Source of the DNA: Amycolatopsis regifaucium
GTDB taxonomy: Bacteria; Actinomycetota; Actinomycetes; Mycobacteriales; Pseudonocardiaceae
DNA: 64,000 nt
NCBI RefSeq assembly: GCF_001613935.1
Contig: NZ_LQCI01000034.1
Coordinates: forward strand, 1,155,031-1,219,030
Direction of reading: 5' to 3'
Part shown: positions 24,970 to 32,860 of the stretch, one piece after another
Layout of the letters: the number at the start of each line of letters is the position of its first letter
Numbering within the stretch: position 1 is the first letter of the stretch
Made by a program: the position numbers and the translations under genes
The notes under the pieces: model-generated
Database searches by the model: none
What the model was told of the DNA's origin: nothing
What the model saw: only the letters and a program-made list of their open reading frames with translations

Positions 24970-26028
24970 ATGCCCGAACTGGTCGTGCTCGCCGAGCAGC
25001 TGCTGGCGCCCGTCCCCGGCGGGACCGGCCGCTACACCGGTGAGCTGCTGCGGGCGCTCGCCGAGACCGCGCCACCGGGCTGGACGGTGTCGAGCGTGGT
25101 CGCGCGGCACGCCGACGTCGAAGCCGCGGTCGTCGAGGGGGTCGAGGGGCCGCGCGTGCTGCCGATCCCGCCCCGGGGGCTGATCGCGGCCTGGCAGCTG
25201 GGCCTGCCGTGGTGGCCGGGCGGCGACGCGGTCCACGCGCCGACGCCGCTCGCGCCCGCCCGGGTGCCGAAGGGGCGGACGCTGTCGGTCGCGGTGCACG
25301 ACACCGTGCCGTGGACGCATCCCGAGACGCTCACTCCGCGTGGCGTCGCGTGGCACAAGGCGGTGATCGCGCGGGCCGCGCGGCGGGCGACCGCGCTGAC
25401 CGTGCCCACACGAGCGGTCGCGGACGAGCTCGCCGGGCTGGTGCCGGTTTCGGTGCCGGTGAGCGTGATCCCGCACGGCGTGCGGCCGCCTGCCGCGTTC
25501 ACCGAGGTCGAGCTGCCCGAGCGGTACGTGCTCGCGATCGGGACGATCGAGCCGCGCAAAGGCATCGACGTGCTGATCGAGGCCGCCGGCCGGATCGGGA
25601 CGCCGCTGGTGCTGGCCGGGCAGCCCGGCTGGGGCGGGATCGACCCGATGGCGCTGGCGCGGGAGCACGGCGCAGACGTCCGGCTGCTGGGGAAGGTGAG
25701 CGACGCGGAACTGGCGTTCGCGTTGCGGGGTGCTTCGGTGCTCGCGATGCCGAGCCGGGCGGAGGGCTTCGGGCTGCCGCTGATCGAGGCGATGGCGGTG
25801 GGAGTGCCGGTGGTGCACTCGGACGTCCCGGCCCTGGTCGAAGTGGCCGGGGGAGCGGGCGTCGTCGTACCGGTGGGTGACGCGCAAGCGCTTGCCAACG
25901 CCCTTGAGGAGCTACTAGGCCATCCGGAGCAGGCGGCTGCGCTGCGTGATGGCGGCCTCATCCGATCGAGTGAGTTCACCTGGAGGCGCGCGGCTACGGC
26001 CCTTTGGGCCCTTCACCAGCGCGATTAG
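24970..26028 (+). CDS. GT4-family glycosyltransferase
   Basis: 352 aa, ATG at 24970; upstream in-frame codons are antisense to the divergent GT2 gene. GT-B enzyme: APVPGGTGRYTGELLRAL near the N-terminus, IGTIEPRKGIDVLIEA at the domain junction and SRAEGFGLPLIEAMAVGVPVV with the EX7E motif. Only 20 bp separate the two divergent starts. 49 bp before the next GT4 gene, which is its paralog and probably co-transcribed or separately leaderless. Confidence 0.9.
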   Translation: MPELVVLAEQLLAPVPGGTGRYTGELLRALAETAPPGWTVSSVVARHADVEAAVVEGVEGPRVLPIPPRGLIAAWQLGLPWWPGGDAVHAPTPLAPARVPKGRTLSVAVHDTVPWTHPETLTPRGVAWHKAVIARAARRATALTVPTRAVADELAGLVPVSVPVSVIPHGVRPPAAFTEVELPERYVLAIGTIEPRKGIDVLIEAAGRIGTPLVLAGQPGWGGIDPMALAREHGADVRLLGKVSDAELAFALRGASVLAMPSRAEGFGLPLIEAMAVGVPVVHSDVPALVEVAGGAGVVVPVGDAQALANALEELLGHPEQAAALRDGGLIRSSEFTWRRAATALWALHQRD

Positions 26029-26077
26029 TTTTTCGGTTCCTCTCCGCGGGGCTAGTGCGCCGCCGTACCCTGCAAGG

Positions 26078-27232
26078 GTGACCGATGACCCTCGCGTGCT
26101 GATCGACGCGACCGCCGTCCCCGCGGACCGGGGTGGCGTCGGTCGTTACGTGGATTCGCTGGTCGCGGCGCTGGACGCGGACGGCGCGCGGATCACCGTC
26201 GTCTGCCAGCCGCGGGACGCGGTGCTCTACGACCGGCTCGCGCCCGGTGCGCGGATCGTGCCCACCTCGCCGTCGACTTCGACCAGGACGGCCCGGCTGA
26301 CCTGGGAACAGGCCACGCTGCCGAGACTGGTCCGGCGACTCGCCGCCGACGTCGTCCACTCGCCGCACTACACGATGCCTCTGGCCAGCCCGGTCGCTTC
26401 GGTGGTGACGCTGCACGACGCGACCTTCTTCACCGACGCTATCCTGCACTCCTCGGTGAAGGCGCGCTTCTTCCGCGCCTGGACCGCGACGGCGCTTCGC
26501 CGCGCGACGCTGTGTGTCGTGCCGAGCCTCGCGACGGCGGCCGAACTGGAGCGCGTCGGCCAGGTGCGCACGGCCGAGCTGGAGATCATCCACCACGGAG
26601 TCGAACCGGACCGGTTTCATCCGCCTTCGCCCGCCGAGATCGAGGCCGCGCGTAAGGCCGTCGGACTCGGGAAGACGCCGTACGTGGCTTTCCTCGGCGC
26701 GCTGGAGCCGCGCAAGAACGTTCCGGCGCTGATCCGCGGCTTCGCGCACGCTGTCACCGCCAGGCCGAACCCGCCCGCACTGGTGCTGGCAGGTCAGCCG
26801 GGCTGGGATTCGCAGGTCGAACGCGCCCTGGACGCCGTGCCGCACCGGCTGCGGGTGATCCGGGCGGGCTACCTGCCGTTCGACACGCTCGCCGGGTTCC
26901 TCGGCGGTTCCGAACTGGTCGCGTATCCGAGTCTCGGCGAAGGTTTCGGGCTGCCGGTGCTGGAGGCGATGGCGTGCGGCGCGGCCGTGCTCACTACCCG
27001 GCGGCTCTCGCTGCCCGAGGTCGGCGGGGACGCGGTCGCCTATTGCGGGGTCGGCGCCGGAGACGTCGCGGCGGCGATCTCGGAACTGCTCGACGATCCC
27101 TCGCGGCGGGCGGAGCTGGCCGAAGCCGCGCTTCGGCGGGCGAAGGAGTTCTCGTGGGCGACGACCGCGGAGCGGCACCGGGAGGCGTACGCGAAGGCTT
27201 GGTACCGGCATGCGCAGCGGCGGGCGGGCTGA
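26078..27232 (+). CDS. GT4-family glycosyltransferase
   Basis: 384 aa from the GTG at 26078; TACCCT ends 6 nt before it and there is no Shine-Dalgarno sequence. DRGGVGRYVDSLVAALD, HSPHYTMPL, FLGALEPRKNVPALI and SLGEGFGLPVLEAMACGAAVL are GT4 mannosyltransferase-type motifs. It closes the five-gene glycosyltransferase block and is followed by a repeat, a palindrome and then wbbL. Confidence 0.9.
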   Translation: MTDDPRVLIDATAVPADRGGVGRYVDSLVAALDADGARITVVCQPRDAVLYDRLAPGARIVPTSPSTSTRTARLTWEQATLPRLVRRLAADVVHSPHYTMPLASPVASVVTLHDATFFTDAILHSSVKARFFRAWTATALRRATLCVVPSLATAAELERVGQVRTAELEIIHHGVEPDRFHPPSPAEIEAARKAVGLGKTPYVAFLGALEPRKNVPALIRGFAHAVTARPNPPALVLAGQPGWDSQVERALDAVPHRLRVIRAGYLPFDTLAGFLGGSELVAYPSLGEGFGLPVLEAMACGAAVLTTRRLSLPEVGGDAVAYCGVGAGDVAAAISELLDDPSRRAELAEAALRRAKEFSWATTAERHREAYAKAWYRHAQRRAG

Positions 27233-27243
27233 GGTTGCGCTGG

Positions 27244-27309
27244 TCGTGAGTGGCGATTCGGCTTCTAGCCGAGGGCGTTTTAGGTACCTACGGCGGGTTA
27301 GCCCGGTAG
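27244..27309 (+). repeat. 66-bp intergenic repeat, copy 1
   Basis: Shares CGTGAGTG and, 18 bp on, a 47-bp block (TTCTAGCC...AGCCCGGTAG) with 62561-62626 in the same orientation. The block has a perfect 10-bp palindrome, TAGGTACCTA. It lies just after the GT4 gene, in a 308-bp gap that also holds the features at 27346 and 27462. Confidence 0.75.
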
Positions 27310-27345
27310 TCGAAGCCAAGAAAACTCGACCTCCACACCTTCCCC

Positions 27346-27402
27346 AGTACATGATGGCCCCCTTCATTGTGCCTAGCGCAAAGAAGGGGGCCATCATGTA
27401 CT
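27346..27402. terminator. Long palindrome (27-bp arms), probable terminator
   Basis: Left arm 27346-27372, loop CTA, right arm 27376-27402, two mismatches. Member of the nine-palindrome family, downstream of the GT4 gene and upstream of wbbL. Confidence 0.7.
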
Positions 27403-27461
27403 TCACGCGAGAGAGGATTCGCCCTAATCCGAATCGCCACTCCGACCAGCGTCGCCGGGCG

Positions 27462-27478
27462 AGCAAGGGACCTTTGCT
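27462..27478. repeat. Short hairpin element AGCAAGGGACCTTTGCT
   Basis: A 17-bp near-palindrome followed by ATCGC. Identical elements are at 42091, 42131 (inverted), 42293 (inverted), 44956 and 62520, all intergenic or at gene ends. Confidence 0.7.
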
Positions 27479-27540
27479 ATCGCTTCGCCGCTCGGGGTGG
27501 GGGCGCGAGACACGTTCCGTGACGGGTGGACAATGGCCGC

Positions 27541-28404
27541 GTGACTGAGCACCCCAGCTACGGCGACGGGCTCGCCGTCGTGACCGTGACGTACTTCCCC
27601 GGCGAAACCCTCGAGAAGTTCCTCGACACGCTCGAGAAGGCGACGGACCGGGAAGTCCAGGTCGTCGTCGCCGACAACGCCTCCACGGACGGCGCGCCGG
27701 AGAAGGCCGCCCGCCGGGACAACGTCAAGTTGCTCAGCATCGGTGAGAACGTCGGCTACGGGACGGCCGCGAACCGAGGTGTCGCGGAACTCGACGACAG
27801 CTACGGCTGGGTCGTCGTGGTGAACCCGGACCTCGAATGGGAGCCCGGTTCGCTCGACGCGCTGCTGGAGGTCGCCGAACGCTGGCCGCGGGGTGGCGCG
27901 TTCGGGCCGCTCATCCACGATCTCGACGGCACCGTCTACCCGTCGGCCCGGTTGCTGCCGTCGTTCGGTCGCGGGATCGGGCACGCGGTCTTCGGCAAGA
28001 TCTGGCCGGGCAACCCGTGGACGCGTCAGTACCGCCAGGAGACCGGCACGCCGGTCGAGCGCACGGCGGGCTGGCTTTCCGGGTCCTGCCAGCTGTTTCG
28101 CCGCGAGGCCTTCGACTCGGTCGACGGATTCGACACGCGCTACTTCATGTACTTCGAGGACGTCGACCTCGGTGACCGGCTGTCCCGCGCGGGCTGGCTG
28201 AACGTGTACGCGCCTTCGTCCAGCGTCATGCACATCGGCGGGCATTCGACTTCGCAGGCTTCGGAGAAGATGCTGCGCGCTCACCACGACAGTGCCTACC
28301 GCTACCTGGCGGACCGTCACCGCGGCCTCCGGTGGAAGCCGGTCCTGCTCGCGGTGAAGATCGGGCTCGCCCTGCGGCTCAAGCTGGAGACGCGCCAGAA
28401 GTAG
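27541..28404 (+). CDS. wbbL: Rhamnosyltransferase, WbbL-like (dTDP-Rha:GlcNAc-PP-polyprenol)
   Basis: 287 aa from the GTG at 27541, 6 nt after GACAAT (likely leaderless). GT2 enzyme: VVTVTYFPGETLEKFLDTL, VADNASTDG, NVGYGTAANRG, VVVNPDLEWEPGS and GSCQLFRREAFDSVDGFDTRYFMYFEDVDLGDRL split across the active site. In mycobacteria WbbL adds rhamnose to GlcNAc-PP-decaprenol, forming the linker between peptidoglycan and arabinogalactan. The order rmlD-wbbL-manB is the same in M. tuberculosis apart from the inserted glycosyltransferases and the two genes after it here. Confidence 0.88.
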   Translation: MTEHPSYGDGLAVVTVTYFPGETLEKFLDTLEKATDREVQVVVADNASTDGAPEKAARRDNVKLLSIGENVGYGTAANRGVAELDDSYGWVVVVNPDLEWEPGSLDALLEVAERWPRGGAFGPLIHDLDGTVYPSARLLPSFGRGIGHAVFGKIWPGNPWTRQYRQETGTPVERTAGWLSGSCQLFRREAFDSVDGFDTRYFMYFEDVDLGDRLSRAGWLNVYAPSSSVMHIGGHSTSQASEKMLRAHHDSAYRYLADRHRGLRWKPVLLAVKIGLALRLKLETRQK

Positions 28405-28462
28405 CAGTTCCATTGACCGGAACTCACGCGACTCGGCTCCCGGCCGTCGTTACCGTCGGTGC

Positions 28463-29503
28463 ATGGACCTCGCCGAACTGGACAGTCGGCTGACCGAACG
28501 CGCCGGCGAAGACCGTTTCTCCGGCGTCGTGCTGATCCGGCGCGGTGACGAGACGTTGTTCGAGCGCGGTTACGGCCTCGCCAGCCGCCGCTGGTCGGTG
28601 CCGAACGCGCCGGACGTGCGGTACGACACGGCGTCGGTCACCAAGCTCGTCACCGCCGTCGCCGCGCTGCGGCTGGTCGACGAGGGCCGGCTGGACCTCG
28701 ACCGCCCGATCGGAGAGATCATCGACCTCACCGGCACGGCGATCGCGCTCGGGGCGACGACGCGGCAGCTGCTCACGCATACGTCCGGGATCGCCGACGA
28801 CGCGGACGAGGAAGCCGGCGAAAGCTACGAGGCGCTGTGGGTCGACAAGCCGGTGTACTCAGTTGTGAACACGCGTGATCATCTGCCCAATTTCGCTTAC
28901 CGGACACCGAATTTCGCGCCGGGCGAGGGCTGCCGGTACTGCAACTCGGGATACGTCCTCGCCGGACTGGTGATCGAGGAGATCACCGGGAGGCCGTATC
29001 GCGACCACGTCCAGGAGGCCGTACTGGACCGCGCGGGGATGACCGCTTCGGGCTTCTTCGACCGGCGTGAGCCGCGGCCGAGGGTCGCCGAGGGCTGGGA
29101 CCCGATCCTCGACGGCGAGCGCGTCACCGGCTGGAAGCAGAACATCTTCAGTTACCCGCCGATCGGTTCACCTGATGGGGGTGCGTACTGCACCGTCGGC
29201 GACCTCGTCCTGTTCCTGCGCGCCATCCGGGAGGAACGGCTTCTCTCGCCGGAGCGCACGAAGGAGTTCCTCACGCCGCGAGTGCGCCACAGCAGCGGCG
29301 TTTGGTACGGCTTCGGCCTCGCATTCGTCCTGGAGCCCGACGGCTCGGTGTGGAACTACTACAAGGACGGCGGGAACGTCGGCGTCTGCTCGCTCGCGCG
29401 GCACTATCCGTCCAAGGGGCTGGACGTCGCGATGCTGTCCAATGCCACTTACGGCGGGGGTGCGGCGATCCAGGAGATCGACCGGGTGATCCGCGCTTCT
29501 TGA
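28463..29503 (+). CDS. Beta-lactamase-fold serine hydrolase (class C / PBP4* type)
   Basis: 346 aa, ATG at 28463 with TACCGT 6 nt upstream. No signal peptide, so probably cytoplasmic. The SxxK motif is SVTK in DTASVTKLVTAVAALR, the YxN motif is YCNSGY, and LLTHTSGI is the usual loop. The third motif (KTG/HxG) is not obvious, the best candidate being in KDGGNVGVCSL. Family members include esterases, D-aminopeptidases and transesterases; true beta-lactam hydrolysis is unlikely without export. Convergent with 29585-30088 across a perfect palindrome. Confidence 0.85.
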   Translation: MDLAELDSRLTERAGEDRFSGVVLIRRGDETLFERGYGLASRRWSVPNAPDVRYDTASVTKLVTAVAALRLVDEGRLDLDRPIGEIIDLTGTAIALGATTRQLLTHTSGIADDADEEAGESYEALWVDKPVYSVVNTRDHLPNFAYRTPNFAPGEGCRYCNSGYVLAGLVIEEITGRPYRDHVQEAVLDRAGMTASGFFDRREPRPRVAEGWDPILDGERVTGWKQNIFSYPPIGSPDGGAYCTVGDLVLFLRAIREERLLSPERTKEFLTPRVRHSSGVWYGFGLAFVLEPDGSVWNYYKDGGNVGVCSLARHYPSKGLDVAMLSNATYGGGAAIQEIDRVIRAS

Positions 29504-29518
29504 GGTGGGTCCCCGAAC

Positions 29519-29571
29519 GCTATGAAAGGTCCTTTCCTTGCAAAATTTGCAAGGAAAGGACCTTTCATAGC
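29519..29571. terminator. Perfect palindrome (26-bp arms), bidirectional terminator
   Basis: Arms 29519-29544 and 29546-29571 with a single A between them, exact complement. Lies between convergent genes, 15 bp after one stop and 14 bp before the other. Confidence 0.85.
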
Positions 29572-29584
29572 ACGCGCGAGGGGG

Positions 29585-30088
29585 CTAGATGCCGTCCAGC
29601 CGCCGCGAAAGGTTCGACCGGCCCGAAGGGTTCTGCTTGACCGTCGGCACCAGGCCGCCGACCTCGTTCTCGGTGGTCTCCTGCTCCTGCTCCGGCCGCT
29701 CGATCAGCGGGCTTCGCACCGGAGCGGCGGGCGGCCTGCGGGCGAGCGGTGTCGTCGCCTGCGGCAGCGGCCGCGTTGGCTGCGCGCCCTGCCGACGGGG
29801 ATGCGGCTGCGGCCGGGTCGCGCCCTCGGCGCGCACCGGCGGCATGTCCAGCCGCGTCGTCGGTTCGGTCCCCGCCAGCGGGTGATCGTTCTCCGCGATC
29901 AGGGAGGCCGGGAGCTGCGTGGTGGTGTCCGGGTCCGATGAACGGTCGATCTCCGCGACCACCGATCGGGGGATCTGCTGGGTATTCGCGGAGTCCATCG
30001 GTGACGTCGCGTTGTCCGGTGTCACGACGAAGGCTCCACGTGCGCTGGCACGTGCGAGCAAGGCGTCCGCCCGAGCACGGGGGTCCAT
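29585..30088 (-). CDS. Hypothetical low-complexity protein with repeated TQ-x-P motifs
   Basis: 167 aa, ATG at 30088. No signal peptide or membrane helix. Low complexity (Pro, Arg, Thr, Glu). A 14-residue motif is duplicated: NTQQIPRSVVAEID and TTTQLPASLIAEND; a weaker third unit is PTTRLDMP. The Arg/Pro-rich C-terminal half has no fold signature. The Thr-Gln-hydrophobic-Pro spacing resembles sites phosphorylated by actinobacterial Ser/Thr kinases and read by FHA domains; this is inference. Divergent from manB. Confidence 0.65.
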   Translation of the reverse strand: MDPRARADALLARASARGAFVVTPDNATSPMDSANTQQIPRSVVAEIDRSSDPDTTTQLPASLIAENDHPLAGTEPTTRLDMPPVRAEGATRPQPHPRRQGAQPTRPLPQATTPLARRPPAAPVRSPLIERPEQEQETTENEVGGLVPTVKQNPSGRSNLSRRLDGI

Positions 30089-30229
30089 CCCCTAGGCCTC
30101 CCGACTGACCTGGGGCCCTCTGGGTTCAGGGCCGACTGTGTGCTGTCTAGGGTAGGCCCTCGGGGCGGCCGCCGTCAGGGTTTCCCGCGGCTTGTCGCCC
30201 GGCGGCGCGTGATACAGGAGGAGTTCTCT

Positions 30230-31309
30230 GTGACGTCTGAGGTCAAGGCCGATGCCGTGGTGCTCGTCGGGGGGAAGGGAACCCGGCTGCGCCCGCTGAC
30301 CCTCTCGGCGCCCAAACCGATGCTCCCGACGGCGGGCACGCCGTACCTGAGTCACCTCTTCTCGCGGATCCGCGAGGCCGGGATGACCCACGTTGTACTG
30401 GGAACTTCGTATCGGGCCGAGGTTTTCGAGGAGTACTTCGGTGACGGGTCGGAGCACGGTCTCGAACTCGAATACGTCGTCGAGGAGGAGCCGCTCGACA
30501 CCGCCGGCGCCATCCGCAACGTCTACGACCGGTTGCGCGCGGACAACGTGATCGTCTTCAACGGTGACATCCTCTCCGGCGCCGACCTTTCAGAACAGTT
30601 GCGGACGCACACGGAATCCGGCGCGGAGGTGACCCTTCATCTGCAGCGCGTCGCCGATCCCAGCCGCTTCGGTTCGGTGCCCACGGACGAGAACGGCCGC
30701 GTCACGGCCTTCCTGGAGAAGACGCCGAATCCGCCGACCGACCAGATCAACGCCGGCTGCTACGTCTTCCGCCGCGAGGTGATCGAGTCGATCCCGGCCG
30801 GCCGCCGGGTCTCGGTCGAGCGCGAGACCTTTCCCTCCCTGCTCGAGAACGGCGCGCACCTGCACGGTTTCGTGGACTCCTCCTACTGGCTCGACGTCGG
30901 CACGCCGGAAGCGTTCGTCCGGGGCAGTTCCGACCTCGTGCGGGGTGTGGCGCCGACGTCGGCGCTGCCGGGACCGACCGGAGACGCGCTGGTGCTGGAA
31001 GGCGCCAGCGTCTTCGCCGACGCCGAGCTGCGCGGCGGGACGACGATCGGCGCCGGCGCCCTGATCGGCAAGGGCGCGATCGTCGATGGCTCGGTCGTCT
31101 TCGACGGCGCCGAGGTCGGCGAAGGGGCGGTCGTGGAGCGCTCGGTGCTCGGTGCCGGGGTGAAGGTCGGCGCGGGAGCGGTGCTCCGCGGCGTCGTCAT
31201 CGGAGACGGTGCCACGGTGGGCGCGGGCTGTGAGCTGCTCGACGGCGCCCGCGTGTGGCCCGGGGTGACGCTGCCCGAGGGCGGCATCCGCTTCTCGAGC
31301 GACGCCTAG
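30230..31309 (+). CDS. manB: Mannose-1-phosphate guanylyltransferase (sugar nucleotidyltransferase)
   Basis: 359 aa from the GTG at 30230 with AGGAGGAG 6 nt upstream. The N-terminal nucleotidyltransferase domain has VVLVGGKGTRLRPLT and LSAPKPMLPTAGTPYLSH, and FNGDILSG holds the metal-binding Asp. The C-terminal third is left-handed beta-helix hexapeptide repeats (ADAELRGGTTIGAGALIGKG). It matches the protein called ManB/ManC (Rv3264c) in mycobacteria and would make GDP-mannose for the GT4, GT87 and polyprenyl-mannose enzymes. Two genes downstream of wbbL, as expected from synteny. Confidence 0.88.
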   Translation: MTSEVKADAVVLVGGKGTRLRPLTLSAPKPMLPTAGTPYLSHLFSRIREAGMTHVVLGTSYRAEVFEEYFGDGSEHGLELEYVVEEEPLDTAGAIRNVYDRLRADNVIVFNGDILSGADLSEQLRTHTESGAEVTLHLQRVADPSRFGSVPTDENGRVTAFLEKTPNPPTDQINAGCYVFRREVIESIPAGRRVSVERETFPSLLENGAHLHGFVDSSYWLDVGTPEAFVRGSSDLVRGVAPTSALPGPTGDALVLEGASVFADAELRGGTTIGAGALIGKGAIVDGSVVFDGAEVGEGAVVERSVLGAGVKVGAGAVLRGVVIGDGATVGAGCELLDGARVWPGVTLPEGGIRFSSDA

Positions 31310-31311
31310 CC

Positions 31312-32208
31312 ATGCGTTTCACCCCCGGCTACGAACTCGACCTGGACGCGGTGCTGGGTCCGCTGAGCCGTGGGTCACGCTCGCCCAACGTCGTCCGCAC
31401 CGAGGGCGGCGTCACCTGGCTGGCCGCCAACACCGCGGACGGCGCGGGCACGCTCGCGCTGCTGCGGCGCGCCGACGGCGAGATCGAGGCGGAGGCCTGG
31501 GGTCCCGGCGCGGACAGACTGCTCGACGGTGTCCCGGCGATGCTGGGCGCGCACGACGACGACTCCGCATTCGTGGCGCATCACGACGTCATCGCGGCGG
31601 CGCGGCGCCGCAATCCGGGGCTGCGGCTCGGTTCGACCGGCCGGGTGTGGGACGCGCTGGTGCTCGCCGTACTGGAACAGAAGGTGACCAGCACGGAGGC
31701 GTTGCGGTCTTGGGGCGAACTGTGCCGCTGGTTCGGGGAGCAGGCACCGGGGCCGGGACCGGTGCGGCTGCGGGTGCCGCCGACACCCGTCGCCATCCGG
31801 TCCATCGTGGACTGGGAATGGCATCGCGCCGGGGTCGACCTGAAGCGGCGGACGACGCTGATCAACGCCGCCCGCGTCGCGCCCCGGCTGGAGAAGGCCG
31901 TCGAACTGAAGGGCGTGGAAGGCCGGGCCTGGCTGCGGAAGGTCCCCGGTATCGGGGTGTGGACCGCCGCGGAGATCGCGCAACGTGCCTGGGGCGACCC
32001 GGACGCGGTGAGCTTCGGTGACTACAACATCCCCTCGATGGTCGGGCACGCGCTCGTCGGCACGAAACTCGACGACGCCGGGATGTCCGAGGTGCTGGCG
32101 CCGTATTCGCCGCAGCGGCAGCGCGCGGTGCGCTACCTGTCGACGGCCGGATTCCGGCGGCCGAGGTTCGGGCCGAAGATCGAACTCCGCGACTACCGCG
32201 CGATGTGA
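31312..32208 (+). CDS. HhH-GPD DNA glycosylase (AlkA-like)
   Basis: 298 aa, ATG at 31312, 2 bp after the manB stop, so translationally linked. The C-terminal half has LVLAVLEQKVTSTEALRSW, the helix-hairpin-helix KVPGIGVWTAAEIAQRAWGD and the catalytic Asp in SFGDYNIPSMV. Family members excise alkylated bases such as 3-methyladenine. No iron-sulfur Cys cluster. The N-terminal ~100 residues are the AlkA-type antiparallel domain. Confidence 0.88.
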   Translation: MRFTPGYELDLDAVLGPLSRGSRSPNVVRTEGGVTWLAANTADGAGTLALLRRADGEIEAEAWGPGADRLLDGVPAMLGAHDDDSAFVAHHDVIAAARRRNPGLRLGSTGRVWDALVLAVLEQKVTSTEALRSWGELCRWFGEQAPGPGPVRLRVPPTPVAIRSIVDWEWHRAGVDLKRRTTLINAARVAPRLEKAVELKGVEGRAWLRKVPGIGVWTAAEIAQRAWGDPDAVSFGDYNIPSMVGHALVGTKLDDAGMSEVLAPYSPQRQRAVRYLSTAGFRRPRFGPKIELRDYRAM

Positions 32209-32209
32209 C

Positions 32210-32398
32210 TCAGTTGCCCCAGCCTTGCGGCGGGTAGGTCTGCTGCCGGCTCGGGTATTGCGGCGGCTGCTGCGGGTACCGGTGGTGCGGCAGGGCGGGC
32301 GGTCGCGGCTTGTTGTTCGACTTCACGAGGAAGTAGACGCCGATCCCGACCGCGGCCAGCACCACGAAGAGGACGACCAGTACCAGGAGTAAGACCAT
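32210..32398 (-). CDS. Small single-pass membrane protein
   Basis: 62 aa. Hydrophobic N-terminus (LLLVLVVLFVVLAAVGIGVYFLV) then a basic, Pro/Gln/Tyr-rich tail (YPQQPPQYPSRQQTYPP). It lies 29 bp downstream of the GntR gene on the same strand, so it may be its target or partner. Function unknown. Confidence 0.6.
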   Translation of the reverse strand: MVLLLVLVVLFVVLAAVGIGVYFLVKSNNKPRPPALPHHRYPQQPPQYPSRQQTYPPQGWGN

Positions 32399-32427
32399 GC
32401 CGAGAGCCTAACCGCCACGGGAGGCGT

Positions 32428-32778
32428 TCAGCCCAGCGCGGCGTCGACGATCGCTTTGGCTTCGTCGCGGTCGAGCCCCAGCTTCCTGGTCAGTGCCGCG
32501 TAGTCGGCCGCGGCCTGTCGGGCCCGTTCACGGGATTCGTCGCCGACGGCGCTGACGAACGTCCCCGCCCGGCCTCGGGTCTCGATCAGGCCCGCTTCCT
32601 CGAGTTCCCGGTAGGCCTTGGCGACGGTGTTCGGGGCGATGCCGAGGTCTTCGGCCAGTTTGCGCACGGTGGGGAGTTTCGCCCCGACAGGCAGGGTGCC
32701 GTCGTTGATCTGTACCGCGTAGCCGGTGCGCACCTGCTCGAAGGGTGGGATCGAGGAGTTCGGGTCGACCCTGATCAT
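32428..32778 (-). CDS. GntR-family regulator, YtrA type
   Basis: 116 aa, ATG at 32778. Winged-helix DNA-binding domain: PPFEQVRTGYAVQINDGTL, KLPTVRKLAEDLGIAPNTVA, KAYRELEEAGLIETRGRAGTFV. The C-terminal part is only ~40 residues, which is the YtrA subfamily length; such regulators usually control transporter or membrane-protein genes next to them. The adjacent small membrane gene fits that pattern. Confidence 0.88.
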   Translation of the reverse strand: MIRVDPNSSIPPFEQVRTGYAVQINDGTLPVGAKLPTVRKLAEDLGIAPNTVAKAYRELEEAGLIETRGRAGTFVSAVGDESRERARQAAADYAALTRKLGLDRDEAKAIVDAALG

Positions 32779-32799
32779 GCGAGTTCTCCCTGCTGAATG

Positions 32800-32850
32800 C
32801 CGTGAAGGCCTCCTTCACCACCCTGAGGGTAGGGAAGGAGGCCTTCACGG
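32800..32850. terminator. Long palindrome (25-bp arms), probable terminator
   Basis: Left arm 32800-32824, one-base loop, right arm 32826-32850, two mismatches. GTGAAGGCCTCCTTC subfamily, the same as 54664-54720. It lies at the 3' end of the Pro-rich membrane protein gene (minus strand), upstream of GntR. Confidence 0.7.
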
Positions 32851-32860
32851 ACATCCGCGG

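Noticed and set aside
23995..25887. Long upstream extension of the GT2-GT4 fusion frame
   Set aside because: This part is antisense to the GT4 gene at 24970 or out of frame with the GT2 gene at 24027; a TTG with a good Shine-Dalgarno sequence at 23994 gives a complete enzyme.
28463..29503. Annotation as an antibiotic-resistance beta-lactamase
   Set aside because: No signal peptide and no clear KTG motif; the broad serine-hydrolase family is the safe call.
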